Shown here piece by piece: positions 25,384-34,515 of a stretch of 64,000 nucleotides of DNA. Position numbers and translations under genes: made by a program. The notes beneath the pieces are model-generated. The model did no database searches, was not told where the DNA came from, and worked only from the letters and a program-made list of their open reading frames with translations. The DNA is taken from the NCBI GenBank assembly GCA_014896455.1, contig JADBKJ010000019.1, positions 1-64,000 on the forward strand, written 5' to 3'. This DNA is from Thermoanaerobacter sp. (GTDB lineage: Bacteria; Bacillota; Thermoanaerobacteria; Thermoanaerobacterales; Thermoanaerobacteraceae). Positions within the stretch are counted from its first letter, which is position 1. Every line of letters begins with the position of its first letter.

Positions 25384-27732
25384 TTGAAAAAGATTGTTTT
25401 ATTAATGATGGTTTTAGTGTTATTTTTATCAGGGTGTGACAATTTAAAAACCCCAGGGGAAGCTATAAAACCTCCGAAAAATATTGCAAATGCCGCCTTG
25501 CAAGACGGCAATGTGCCTTTGTGGACAATTCAAAGTAATGGAGAAAGATTTTTTGATACCACATTTATATCAGAAGATGAAATCGTTACTTTAGTGTATA
25601 AAGATGGAAACATATATTTGAGAAGTTATGACAAAGATAAAATGATTGAAGAAAAACTTTTGGGGACAAAAGCAGATTATAGAATATTAAATACCTCTTT
25701 AAATAAATTTGTGGTTAAAAAAGGAGAAACGGAAATAGTACTTTATGATGATAAGTTAACTGAAATTTTAAATTATAATGTGGAGGCTAAAAAGATTGAT
25801 TATCAAAAGAATGTGTTAGATGCTATGGTGTCTCCTGATGGAGAAGCTGTTGTTATTTCCAATATATACTATGAGGATAATTATCCAGCTGATGGCGAAT
25901 TAATATTGTTCAATCAAAATAAAATTGTCAAAAAGATAAATAATGTAATACCGAAACTTGAAAATTTTAGCGATAATAGCGAAAAATTTTTGTTTATTGA
26001 TTTAAGCAATAGAAATAACAACAATAATTTGATACAAGAAAAAGAAAATGATGTTCCTTATCTTTCCTCTAGTGATTTGCTACAATATAACGTTTATGTG
26101 TATAATAGAAATGGGAAAATGATAAAAAGAATAAAGATGCCGCTCAGCCCGTCAAAGGTAGAAGGAACTTCTGGCCTGACAAAAAATTCGGCTTTATTAT
26201 CTGCTGATGGCAATACAATTTTATTTTCCAGTTATTTTGACAAAAAACTTTATATAGAAAAATTAAATGGCGACAAAACGGAGATCCCAACGATAGCAGA
26301 GAGGTTTTACACTAATAAAGATGCTACTAAGTTTGTTATAGGCAATTATGGAGTTTCTAAAATTTATGATAGTTGTGGAAAGCTTGTAGACTATATTGTA
26401 GTAAATTACGGACTTATAAATGATGTGCGTTTTGAAGGGAATAATACTTATTTTGCTATAAATGGCACAACAATACCTAACGCGAAAACTAAAGATTATA
26501 TAGGGGTCATGGATGAAAGTGGAAATATGATTTGGACTGCCAAAGTCTATGATACTATAGCAATGCTTAAATTTTCTCCAGATGGCAAAAGAATTATGGC
26601 ACAGTCTTCTAAATCCATATCAGTATATGACTATCGCAATGGGAAAATGGACATTATACCTCGCCCTATAAACGGAAAATATCCTGAGTTTGTCTGGAAA
26701 AGGTTATTAAATGAAGACATTGAAGGAGAAAATGCTTTTATATTTACAGATGAATTAGAAAATATTTATATAGCTAAAAATACTAATTTGATAAAGGCTA
26801 CAAAAAATGGCAATCAGCTTTGGATGGTAGGTACAAGTAAACCTATCAAATTTTTGGATTTATCTCGCAATGGAGAGTTAATTGCTTTAGCCATAGAAGA
26901 TGAAAAAGGTAGTGAAGTGATAGTTTATGATAAGTCAGGCATGGTGATTTCCCACAAATACATAATAAAAGGGCACAAAGTAACTTCCGTTTCTGTATCT
27001 CCTAATGGAGAATATTTTTCCTATGCAGTATCAACGCCTGAAAATGAGGAATATGGCTCTTTTATTGATTTTTTTAATGATAAAGGATATATGGTATGGG
27101 AGCAAAAAATAAAATCTACTTTTGTTTATGACTTATCTATAAATAAAGATATAGTAACTGCCTCTTTTGATGATGGTAATTCTTCTGGAATTTTAGCGAT
27201 GGATTTTAACGGCAAAGTTTTTTATAATAAAGACATGAAAAACAATGAACCTTTTATAACAGCTTCAGAGGATGGAAAAGCGTTTTTACTCTTAGGTTTT
27301 GACGGTAGTATTGGATTTTATAATAGAGAAAAGGCACTTTTAAGTGAAAACTATACAAAAAAAGGAGTTATACAACAAGCTTTAATGTCTAAAGATGGGA
27401 AAGCATCGGTTCTAATATCTTTCAGCAAAGATTATAAAGAATATTATATTACATTTTTTAACAATTTTAATATGACAAAAACTATAACTTCTAGTTGGAA
27501 AGTTAAAAAAACAGTTATGACACCTGATGGAAATTATATAGTAATTTTATCTCAAGAATATGACAATACCATAAACAATGCTAATAAAATAACTATGTAC
27601 GATAAACAAGGAAATACTTTATATAGTTATTATCATAAAAGCGGTATTTATGATATTGCTATTACGGAGGATGGTTCGAACTTGTACATATATTCCGCAG
27701 ATGGTTACGTATATAAGTATCGCAATAAATAG
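25384..27732 (+). CDS. Secreted beta-propeller lipoprotein
   Basis: This 782-residue protein starts at TTG 25384 behind GGAGGGG; an upstream in-frame TTG overlaps that site. The signal peptide ends in the lipobox LFLSGC (Cys near residue 18). The rest has many repeats of the form phi-SPDG/SxDG (MVSPDGEAV, LKFSPDGKRIM, VSVSPNGEYFSYA, VMTPDGNYIV), as in WD40 or TolB-like propellers, probably two rings given the length. No enzyme motif is evident. It precedes an M28 peptidase by 24 bp and is likely cotranscribed; it may be a binding or sensing protein at the cell surface. Confidence 0.75.
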   Translation: MKKIVLLMMVLVLFLSGCDNLKTPGEAIKPPKNIANAALQDGNVPLWTIQSNGERFFDTTFISEDEIVTLVYKDGNIYLRSYDKDKMIEEKLLGTKADYRILNTSLNKFVVKKGETEIVLYDDKLTEILNYNVEAKKIDYQKNVLDAMVSPDGEAVVISNIYYEDNYPADGELILFNQNKIVKKINNVIPKLENFSDNSEKFLFIDLSNRNNNNNLIQEKENDVPYLSSSDLLQYNVYVYNRNGKMIKRIKMPLSPSKVEGTSGLTKNSALLSADGNTILFSSYFDKKLYIEKLNGDKTEIPTIAERFYTNKDATKFVIGNYGVSKIYDSCGKLVDYIVVNYGLINDVRFEGNNTYFAINGTTIPNAKTKDYIGVMDESGNMIWTAKVYDTIAMLKFSPDGKRIMAQSSKSISVYDYRNGKMDIIPRPINGKYPEFVWKRLLNEDIEGENAFIFTDELENIYIAKNTNLIKATKNGNQLWMVGTSKPIKFLDLSRNGELIALAIEDEKGSEVIVYDKSGMVISHKYIIKGHKVTSVSVSPNGEYFSYAVSTPENEEYGSFIDFFNDKGYMVWEQKIKSTFVYDLSINKDIVTASFDDGNSSGILAMDFNGKVFYNKDMKNNEPFITASEDGKAFLLLGFDGSIGFYNREKALLSENYTKKGVIQQALMSKDGKASVLISFSKDYKEYYITFFNNFNMTKTITSSWKVKKTVMTPDGNYIVILSQEYDNTINNANKITMYDKQGNTLYSYYHKSGIYDIAITEDGSNLYIYSADGYVYKYRNK

Positions 27733-27756
27733 TTTTACTGAGAGGGGGCTTTTAAT

Positions 27757-28917
27757 TTGAAGAGCATTGACTATTTAAAGGAATTGACTAAGTTTGAACA
27801 CAGGGGCTCTGCGACAAAAAATGAAAGGCAAGCCGCAGAGTATATTTTGCAGGAATTGAAGAGGATGGGGTATAAAGCTGAGAAACGGACTTTTAAAACT
27901 ACAAGAGACAATCTATATATGCTTCCTTTACAAGTGGGTGTTTTGCTGTTTATTTGCGGCTTTTTCTCGTTGATGTACGGCGGACCTTTAGAAATAGCAG
28001 CATTTTTACTCAGTTTATTTGCGATAAGTCTTTTGTTATTAGAAGTAAGTGGTAAGCCAGTTGAAACAAGTATAATGCCAAAGTTTTTATCCCAAAATGT
28101 TTTTACAAGTTTTGATGAAAGCCGCAGCAAAAGAATAATTGTATCAGCCCATTATGATACGCAAAGAGGCAGTATAATGTTTCATCCTAAAATTGTCGAC
28201 AAACTAAGTGCAATTTACAACATTTCATATATAGGATTTGGACTTATTCCAATTGGAATTTTGTTTAATATTTTCAATTTAGTTATAGCTTCTGCAATAT
28301 TGCGTATTGGACTTATTATTGTTTTTGCAAATATAATTTTTATGGCTATATGTGAAGTAACGGGTAGTTATACACAAGGGGCAAATGACAATGGCACAGG
28401 GGTAGCTTTAACTTTAGCATTGGCAAATTACTATATAAACCATAAAGACAAGTTTCCTGATAATGTTGACATGGTATTTTTATTTACTGGCAGTGAAGAG
28501 ACAGGGGAAAGAGGAATGAAAAATTTCATAAGGGAATACCGTAAAAAACTTTCTAAAGAGACCAAATTCATCATACTTGATAATCTTGGAACTGGTAAAA
28601 TTACATATCTTGAGGGGGAAGGAATGATATTTTATAAAAGAGCCGGGAAAATGTTACTTGATATAGCAGAGGAGATGGCAAAAGGTCGTGACGGAAAAGT
28701 TCAAAAAATGAAAAATTTGCTCCTTCCTACAGATGCTCTTCCAGCAATGGCTGCTGGATTTGATGCAATAGCGTTTCTTGCAAAAGATGAAAAAGGAAGA
28801 CTAGGTAACTACCACTGGCATACGGATACTATAGAAAACGTCGATACCCAACTTTTAAGTTATGAAGAAGAGTTTTTTAAAGAATATTTAGTTAAAGTAG
28901 CAGAAAGATTAAATTGA
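27757..28917 (+). CDS. M28-family zinc peptidase with membrane segments
   Basis: This 386-residue protein starts at TTG 27757 after GAGGGGG. M28 zinc ligands are visible: VSAHYDTQRGS (His), GANDNGTGVALTLAL (Asp), TGSEETGERGM (Glu pair) and the late histidine in YHWHTDTIENVD. Two hydrophobic hairpins (about residues 50-95 and 155-200) are inserted before and between the catalytic motifs, placing the enzyme at the membrane. It is probably an aminopeptidase. It follows the propeller lipoprotein closely. Confidence 0.8.
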   Translation: MKSIDYLKELTKFEHRGSATKNERQAAEYILQELKRMGYKAEKRTFKTTRDNLYMLPLQVGVLLFICGFFSLMYGGPLEIAAFLLSLFAISLLLLEVSGKPVETSIMPKFLSQNVFTSFDESRSKRIIVSAHYDTQRGSIMFHPKIVDKLSAIYNISYIGFGLIPIGILFNIFNLVIASAILRIGLIIVFANIIFMAICEVTGSYTQGANDNGTGVALTLALANYYINHKDKFPDNVDMVFLFTGSEETGERGMKNFIREYRKKLSKETKFIILDNLGTGKITYLEGEGMIFYKRAGKMLLDIAEEMAKGRDGKVQKMKNLLLPTDALPAMAAGFDAIAFLAKDEKGRLGNYHWHTDTIENVDTQLLSYEEEFFKEYLVKVAERLN

Positions 28918-28966
28918 CAAAAAATTAACTTAAAAAATATTTTTTCTTCTTTAGTTGCAGAGGAAA

Positions 28967-29098
28967 ATGTACAGAGATGCTTTTGATGATGTAGGCTTTC
29001 CTAGAGATAAGCATATTGGAATCGAAATAAGAAACATGAATACACAGCAGGTTATTGAGGAAATAAAGAAAGCTGTACACTTAACGGAAAATTGTTAG
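28967..29098 (+). pseudogene. Fragment of a protein C-terminus
   Basis: A 43-codon frame (beginning MYRDAFDDVGFPRDKHIGIE) looks like the tail of a larger cytoplasmic protein, with no promoter or full domain. GCAGAGG lies just before the ATG, so translation is possible. No family recognised. The interval 28918-29243 also contains a weak hairpin with T-run (29135-29155) and the tetR promoter. Confidence 0.35.
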
Positions 29099-29170
29099 TT
29101 CCACCTGTGAAAGTTAAATAAAGTAACTATCTGGCCGTATGGCCAATTTTTTTTATAAAAATCTTTGCTT

Positions 29171-29228
29171 TTTGCTTTATGACTAAAATATGTTATAATA
29201 TGTATGCAAGCAATTACTTGCATACATA
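29171..29228 (+). promoter_or_regulatory. tetR promoter overlapping a 30-bp palindromic operator
   Basis: TTTGCT (29171-29176), 17 bp, TATAAT (29194-29199) form the promoter. Immediately downstream, arms TATGTATGCAAG (29199-29210) and CTTGCATACATA (29217-29228) are exact reverse complements around 6 bp. Binding there would block transcription start, so the TetR protein next door is the expected ligand-responsive repressor. Confidence 0.8.
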
Positions 29229-29243
29229 TTGTGAGGTGTTTTA

Positions 29244-29825
29244 ATGGGCGATTCGGTAAAGGAAAAGATAGTTGTATCTACTTTAAAACTAATTTCTGAA
29301 AAAGGATATAAGTCTACAACTACAAGAAATATTGCAGAAGAGGCAGGAGTGAATGAAGTTACAATTTTTAGATGTTTTGGAAGCAAAAAAGATATAGTGC
29401 TTTATGCATTAAAAGAGCTGGAATTATTAAAGCCTGTAGATGAAAGAATATTAGACAATTGTACATGGGATTTAAAAGAAGACCTATTCATGTTGGCTCA
29501 TGAATATCATAAAAATTTTACAGAAGAAAAAGCGAAAATCATGATAGGATTGAGAAGTCCAGAGATTTTTGAAGAGGTAAAAGAATATCTGCTCAGGATT
29601 CCGAAAGGCTTTAAAGAAGTTTTGATAAAGTATTTTGAAAAAATGTATGAGAAAGGATTATTAAATACTGATGATTTTGAACTTTTAGCCTTTTATTTTA
29701 TATCACTAAATTTTGGTTTTGTTTTAATGAATGTCTCCTATGGTAACAAGCTAATTGGCTTTAGCGATAGAGAATTTGTAAAAAAAAGCATAGAAATTTT
29801 TGTGAAAGCAATAGAAAAAAAGTGA
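29244..29825 (+). CDS. TetR-family transcriptional regulator
   Basis: This 193-residue protein has the TetR helix-turn-helix in its first 45 residues (ISEKGYKSTTTRNIAEEAGV, then NEVTIFRCFGSKKDI) and a helical ligand-binding domain. GAGGTG precedes ATG 29244. It leads three genes of an activase/dehydratase-like module and has a large palindrome over its promoter start. Such regulators often sense acyl-CoA or lipids, which would fit a lipid-modifying module; the ligand is inference. Confidence 0.85.
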   Translation: MGDSVKEKIVVSTLKLISEKGYKSTTTRNIAEEAGVNEVTIFRCFGSKKDIVLYALKELELLKPVDERILDNCTWDLKEDLFMLAHEYHKNFTEEKAKIMIGLRSPEIFEEVKEYLLRIPKGFKEVLIKYFEKMYEKGLLNTDDFELLAFYFISLNFGFVLMNVSYGNKLIGFSDREFVKKSIEIFVKAIEKK

Positions 29826-29880
29826 TTGAAGTAGTGTAAAATATGATATATGATGAACTTGGAGGAGAGGAGAACAAATA

Positions 29881-30864
29881 ATGAAAATAGGTATTCCAAA
29901 AGCTTTAATGTATTATTTTTATTATCCATTCTGGAAAACTCTTTTTGAAAGCCTTGGTTTTGAAGTGGTCACCTCTGACGATACTTCAAAAAGTATTTTA
30001 GACATAGGGGTAAAAGAAGCAGTTGCGGAAATATGTGTACCTATGAAGGTATATACAGGACATGTTTTAAATTTGCTGGATAAGAGTGTTGATTACATAT
30101 ATATTCCTAGGTTTGTAAGCTTAAGGAAAGGTATATTTATGTGCCCTAAATTTATGGGGTTGCCTGACATGATAAAAGGTCTTTTTGATGGCATTGAGAA
30201 TAAAATTTTGACTCATAACATAGTGTCAAAAAGTACTGACATATCAGAATTCCACAATTATACAGTTTTTATCGATAAATTGGGTGTGAGTAGAAAAGAT
30301 TTAAAAAATGCTTTAAAGAAAGCCCGAGACAAATGGCTTGAGTTTAGAACTTTGAATAAGCAAGGATATGATATAAATGAGCTTTTGACGAGTGATAAAC
30401 CAAAAAAATATGAAGGCGATATTACAATAGGTCTAATTGGTTATGTATATAATGTTTATGATAGATTTGTCAATATGGACTTGCTTAATGTTTTTCGCAA
30501 GCTCAACATAAAAGTTGTGACTTTTGATATGATGGAAGAAAGGATAATACAACGTCAATTGAAAAAATTTAAAAAAAATATGTTTTGGGAATTTACTAAT
30601 ATGCTCTTAGGTACAGCTTATGAGTTTATGGAAAGAGATGACATTGATGGTATTATTCATATTACTGCCTTTGGATGCGGTCCTGATTCAATTGTTGAGC
30701 CTTTTTTAACTATAGATTCTGAAAAACACAAAAAACCTTTTATGACTTTAAGAATTGATGAGCAAACTGGTGAAAGCCACGTAATTACAAGAGTTGAGGC
30801 ATTTACGGACCTCATAAGGATTAAAAAATATAAAGCTGAAAAAACTGTGGAAGGCGTGATTTAA
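29881..30864 (+). CDS. DUF2229/2-hydroxyacyl-CoA dehydratase-like protein, first subunit
   Basis: This 327-residue protein starts MKIGIPKALMYYFYYPFWKT, a signature of the activase-associated DUF2229 proteins. Cysteines likely to bind an iron-sulfur cluster occur in AEICVPMKVYTGHV, GIFMCPKFMGLP and ITAFGCGPDSIVEPFLT. In many Clostridia this domain is part of a very large fused protein with BadF-type ATPase and a second DUF2229/HgdB domain; here it is separate. AGGAGAGG precedes the ATG. The stop abuts the next start. It probably acts with the next two proteins as an ATP-driven electron-transfer enzyme; the substrate is unknown. Confidence 0.75.
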   Translation: MKIGIPKALMYYFYYPFWKTLFESLGFEVVTSDDTSKSILDIGVKEAVAEICVPMKVYTGHVLNLLDKSVDYIYIPRFVSLRKGIFMCPKFMGLPDMIKGLFDGIENKILTHNIVSKSTDISEFHNYTVFIDKLGVSRKDLKNALKKARDKWLEFRTLNKQGYDINELLTSDKPKKYEGDITIGLIGYVYNVYDRFVNMDLLNVFRKLNIKVVTFDMMEERIIQRQLKKFKKNMFWEFTNMLLGTAYEFMERDDIDGIIHITAFGCGPDSIVEPFLTIDSEKHKKPFMTLRIDEQTGESHVITRVEAFTDLIRIKKYKAEKTVEGVI

Positions 30865-31962
30865 GTGAAGATAACATTTCCATATATGGGTTCTCCTTAT
30901 ATGTATGAAAAACTTTTTACATTATTAGGGCATGAAGTTATAACTCCTCCGAAACCTTCACAAAAAACTGTGGATTATGGAGTGAAATATAGTCCTGAAT
31001 TTGCTTGTTTTCCTTTAAAGGTTATTTTGGGAACTTATCTTGAGGCTTTAGAATTAGGAGCGGATACTATAGTGACTTCTGGTGGGAATGGCCCCTGCAG
31101 GGCTGGTTATTATGGAGAGGCTCAGAAAAAAATACTTAGAAATATGGGATATGACGTTGAGTTTATTATATTTGACGAGCCGAAAAAGGATATAAAAGGA
31201 TTTATGGATAATGTAATGAAAATAAAAGGGAAAAGTTCATGGGCACAAGTTATTAGAACAGTAAAAATTGTTTATGATATGGCGAAATCAATGGATAAAA
31301 TAGAGAAAATTGTAGAGACCAAGAGGGCTTATGAGTGTAATAAGGGAGAGTTTACTAAGGCATGGCATGAGATTACAGAAGAGTACAGGAGAATAGAGTC
31401 TTCTGAAGATGTGAAAAAAGTTGAAAGAAAGGCAATTGAGAGGTTGAATAGTATAAAAATTTGTGAAGTTCCAGAAAAAGAAAAAATAAGGATTGGAATA
31501 GTAGGAGAAATATATGTTGTGATGGAGCCTTCAATAAATGGTAATATAGAAGAAGTTTTAAATGCTTATGGCGCAGAAGTGGAAAGGTCTCATTACATTT
31601 CCGAATGGATCGATTTTAATTTAATACCTTTGCCTTCCTACAAAGAAAAAGAACATAAAATATTGAAAAAAGGCGAGAAATACATAGAGATAATAATTGG
31701 TGGGCATGCGAAACAGTCTGTAGGCGCAATAATTGATTTTATGGAAAGAGGATTTGATGGAGTCATTCACTTAAAGCCCTTTGGATGTTTACCAGAACTT
31801 GTTTCTCAAAGTGTGATAGATAAAATAATGAGAGAATATGACTATCCAATTTTGTCACTTTCTATAGATGAACAAATGGCTATTGCCAATGTATTAACGA
31901 GAATAGAAGCTTTTTTAGATGTAATAAAACTAAAAAAACACAGAAAAAAGATAGCGAGGTAG
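30865..31962 (+). CDS. 2-hydroxyacyl-CoA dehydratase-like (HgdB-type) protein, second subunit
   Basis: This 365-residue protein starts at GTG 30865, immediately after the previous stop. It shares the plan of the first subunit: FACFPLKVILGTYLEALE near residue 50, SGGNGPCRAGYYGE near residue 75 and HLKPFGCLPELVSQ near residue 300, each supplying a cysteine likely to bind an iron-sulfur cluster. The C-terminal SLSIDEQMAIANVLTRIEAF parallels TLRIDEQTGESHVITRVEAF in subunit 1, suggesting the two arose by duplication and form a heterodimer. I infer a radical or low-potential reduction or dehydration role. Confidence 0.75.
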   Translation: MKITFPYMGSPYMYEKLFTLLGHEVITPPKPSQKTVDYGVKYSPEFACFPLKVILGTYLEALELGADTIVTSGGNGPCRAGYYGEAQKKILRNMGYDVEFIIFDEPKKDIKGFMDNVMKIKGKSSWAQVIRTVKIVYDMAKSMDKIEKIVETKRAYECNKGEFTKAWHEITEEYRRIESSEDVKKVERKAIERLNSIKICEVPEKEKIRIGIVGEIYVVMEPSINGNIEEVLNAYGAEVERSHYISEWIDFNLIPLPSYKEKEHKILKKGEKYIEIIIGGHAKQSVGAIIDFMERGFDGVIHLKPFGCLPELVSQSVIDKIMREYDYPILSLSIDEQMAIANVLTRIEAFLDVIKLKKHRKKIAR

Positions 31963-31968
31963 ACAAAA

Positions 31969-32931
31969 GTGGAGAAAATATATATTGGTGTTGATGTAGG
32001 GTCAGTAAGTATAAAGGTTGTAGCAATTGATGAAAATAATGAGGTATTATTCAATTCATACGTAAGAAATGTTGGGCAACCAATTGATACTGTAAAGGAT
32101 GAACTAGCAAAATTACACAATGAATTGGCGACTAAAGAAATAGGCGGGGTTGGCGTTACTGGGAGTGGCAGACAACTTCTTGGGTACATCCTTGGTGCAG
32201 ATGTAATAAAAAATGAGATAACTGCCCATGCTACTGCTACTTTGCAGTTTCATCCAGATGTTAGTACTATTTTTGAGATTGGTGGACAGGACTCAAAACT
32301 TATTATTATAAATGATGGTACGATAACTGACTTTGCTATGAATACGGTTTGTGCTGCTGGTACAGGGTCATTCCTTGACCATCAAGCACAAAGGCTGGGG
32401 ATAAAGATTGAGGAATTTGGTGAAATTGCATTGACTGCAAAGCGAGATGTGAGAATTGCGGGTAGATGCACAGTCTTTGCAGAATCTGATATGATATCTA
32501 AACAGCAATACGGGTTTAGTAAAGCTGAAATATTAAAAGGCCTTTCTAAGGCCTTAGTGAGAAATTATATGAACAATCTTGTAAGAGGAAGAAAATTAAA
32601 GCCGGTTTTTGTATTCCAAGGCGGTGTGGCGGCAAATATTGCGATAAAAAAGGCATTTGAAGAAGAAGTAGGTCATGAGGTAATTGTGCCAAAGCATTAT
32701 GACATCATGGGAGCAATAGGAATAGCGATGTTGGCAAAAGATGAAATGAAACGGACAGGCAATTCTACTAAATTTAAAGGGTTTGAGGTTTCAGAGGAGA
32801 AGTTTGAAACGACGAGCTTTATTTGCAAAGCTTGTCCTAACGAATGTGAAATAATACAAATTAAAGCAAACGGCAAAGTAATAGCGATGACAGGAGATAG
32901 ATGTGGGAGATATTCAAATTCTGTAATATGA
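31969..32931 (+). CDS. BadF/BcrA-type ATPase activase
   Basis: This 320-residue member of the ASKHA ATPases has YIGVDVGSVSIKVVAIDE at the start, IFEIGGQDSKLIII, CAAGTGSFLDHQAQRLGI and VFQGGVAANIAIKKAF. Cysteines in TVCAAGTG and GRCTVFAESD normally hold a [4Fe-4S] cluster at the dimer interface. A C-terminal extension adds FICKACPNECEI and GDRCGRYS, which in long fused proteins links the ATPase to the DUF2229 domain. Its presence at the very end suggests a split of such a fusion. It starts at GTG 31969, 6 bp after subunit 2, and should transfer electrons to the two partner subunits with ATP hydrolysis. Confidence 0.85.
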   Translation: MEKIYIGVDVGSVSIKVVAIDENNEVLFNSYVRNVGQPIDTVKDELAKLHNELATKEIGGVGVTGSGRQLLGYILGADVIKNEITAHATATLQFHPDVSTIFEIGGQDSKLIIINDGTITDFAMNTVCAAGTGSFLDHQAQRLGIKIEEFGEIALTAKRDVRIAGRCTVFAESDMISKQQYGFSKAEILKGLSKALVRNYMNNLVRGRKLKPVFVFQGGVAANIAIKKAFEEEVGHEVIVPKHYDIMGAIGIAMLAKDEMKRTGNSTKFKGFEVSEEKFETTSFICKACPNECEIIQIKANGKVIAMTGDRCGRYSNSVI

Positions 32932-33034
32932 AAATGAAGGGATAACCCCCTTTTTATTTTTTTGATTGATTTTTCGTGGGTAAGAGGTAAAATTTAATTA
33001 AATGTAACAGTTGTTACAACAATGAGGTGGTATT

Positions 33035-33754
33035 GTGGAAATAGAGCTTAAAAATATAAGTTACTTTCGAGATGGAAAGTACATTTTAAAGAATGTGTAT
33101 TTTAAATTCGAAAAAAATGGCATATACACTGTAATAGGGCCGTCTGGAGCAGGAAAATCTACAATGCTTAAATTGATCAATAGATTAATTGAACCTACAG
33201 AAGGAGCTATTTTTATAAATGGTGTTGAATACAAAAATATAGATGTAATTCTCTTACGAAGAAAAATTGGCATGGTATTTCAAAGGCCTTTCCTATTTGA
33301 AGGTACGGTAAAAGAAAATATTGAATTAGGGCCTTTTCTTAGAGGGGAGAAAAACATAGATGCGCTTTTTTACCTTGAAGCAGTTGGATTGAGCAAAGAC
33401 TACCTCTTTAAAGATGTGAACAATCTATCAGGAGGAGAAGCACAAAGGGTTTCCATTGCCAGAGCCCTTGCAAATTCTCCTGAAGTACTTCTTTTGGACG
33501 AGCCTACCTCTTCCCTTGACCCTACTTCTGCCAGCATAATAGAAGAACTAATTAAAAGGCTTAATAGAGAGGGCATTATGGTCATATTGGTCACCCACAA
33601 CATGGAACAAGCAAAGAGAATAGGAGATTATACCTTGTTTCTTTACAAGGGAGAACTAATAGAGGCGAGGAAAACGGGGGAATTTTTTGAAAATCCCATA
33701 AGCGAAGTTTCAATGTTATTTTTGAAAGGAAAATTAAAGGAGATGATAAAGTGA
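33035..33754 (+). CDS. fetA: FetA-type ABC transporter ATP-binding protein
   Basis: This 239-residue ABC ATPase has Walker [19 protein letters not shown] near residue 35, signature [16 protein letters not shown] and Walker [16 protein letters not shown] 33035 follows GAGGTGG. The gene overlaps the next (FetB-type permease) by 4 bp, which fixes the assignment to the FetAB/YbbLM family of probable iron exporters rather than a phosphate or amino acid importer. No binding protein is present, consistent with export. Confidence 0.82.
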   Translation: MEIELKNISYFRDGKYILKNVYFKFEKNGIYTVIGPSGAGKSTMLKLINRLIEPTEGAIFINGVEYKNIDVILLRRKIGMVFQRPFLFEGTVKENIELGPFLRGEKNIDALFYLEAVGLSKDYLFKDVNNLSGGEAQRVSIARALANSPEVLLLDEPTSSLDPTSASIIEELIKRLNREGIMVILVTHNMEQAKRIGDYTLFLYKGELIEARKTGEFFENPISEVSMLFLKGKLKEMIK

Positions 33755-34503
33755 GTACTAGCTCTTTGATTTTTGCTTCTTCTCTTGTGTTTGTTGCGGT
33801 TTTCATTTCTTACTATCAAAAGCTTGGCATTGAAAAAGAGATAATAATAGGAACGGCTAGGGCTGTTTTCCAGCTTATGGTTGTGGGGTATATACTTCAC
33901 TATATCTTTTCAGCAAATAATGCTCTTTTTACTTTGGCGATGGTGGCGGTTATGATACTTGTAGCTGGGGACAATGCTTCAAAGAGAGGGAAAGAGATTC
34001 CGAAAATTTTTTATTATGTAACTTTTTCCATTGCAGTAAGCGCTGCTGTAACACTTTCTCTTCTTATATTGTTTGGAAACATCAAATTTGAGCCTCAACA
34101 GGTTATACCTGTATCTGGTATGATAATAGGAAATTCTATGGTGGCTTCCGGGCTTTCTGTATCCAGATTAAAAGATGAGATAAAAAATAGGCAGGAAGAG
34201 ATAGAGGCCTACCTTGCTTTAGGAGCTACTTCCAGGCAGGCTGCTCAAAAAGTAATAAAGATGAGCATAAAGACAGGAATGATGCCAACAGTGGATAGCA
34301 TGAAAACATTGGGTATTGTTCAACTTCCTGGCATGATGACAGGTCTTATATTAGGAGGAGTAGATCCGATTACGGCTGTAAAATATCAGATAATGGTTAC
34401 TTTTATGCTGGCATCGACAGTTGCAATATCCTGTTTCACAGTGACTTTTTTGACGTACAGGACATTTTTTACAAAACAACATCAACTGAGGCAGGCCTTT
34501 TAG
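33751..34503 (+). CDS. fetB: FetB-type (UPF0014) metal export permease
   Basis: This 250-residue membrane protein has about six or seven hydrophobic segments and the family sequences [36 protein letters not shown] and [20 protein letters not shown]. It starts with GTG overlapping the fetA stop (GTGA). In E. coli FetAB exports iron and protects from oxidative stress; the metal is not determined here. It ends in a hairpin shared with the facing anti-sigma gene. Confidence 0.85.
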   Translation: MSTSSLIFASSLVFVAVFISYYQKLGIEKEIIIGTARAVFQLMVVGYILHYIFSANNALFTLAMVAVMILVAGDNASKRGKEIPKIFYYVTFSIAVSAAVTLSLLILFGNIKFEPQQVIPVSGMIIGNSMVASGLSVSRLKDEIKNRQEEIEAYLALGATSRQAAQKVIKMSIKTGMMPTVDSMKTLGIVQLPGMMTGLILGGVDPITAVKYQIMVTFMLASTVAISCFTVTFLTYRTFFTKQHQLRQAF

Positions 34504-34511
34504 CCTGCCTC
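34488..34511. terminator. Hairpin between the converging fetB and anti-sigma genes
   Basis: GAGGCAGGC and GCCTGCCTC form a 9-bp stem with a 6-nt loop. It overlaps the fetB stop. T-runs are poor on both strands, so it may work in either direction only partly. Confidence 0.65.
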
Positions 34512-34515
34512 AAAA

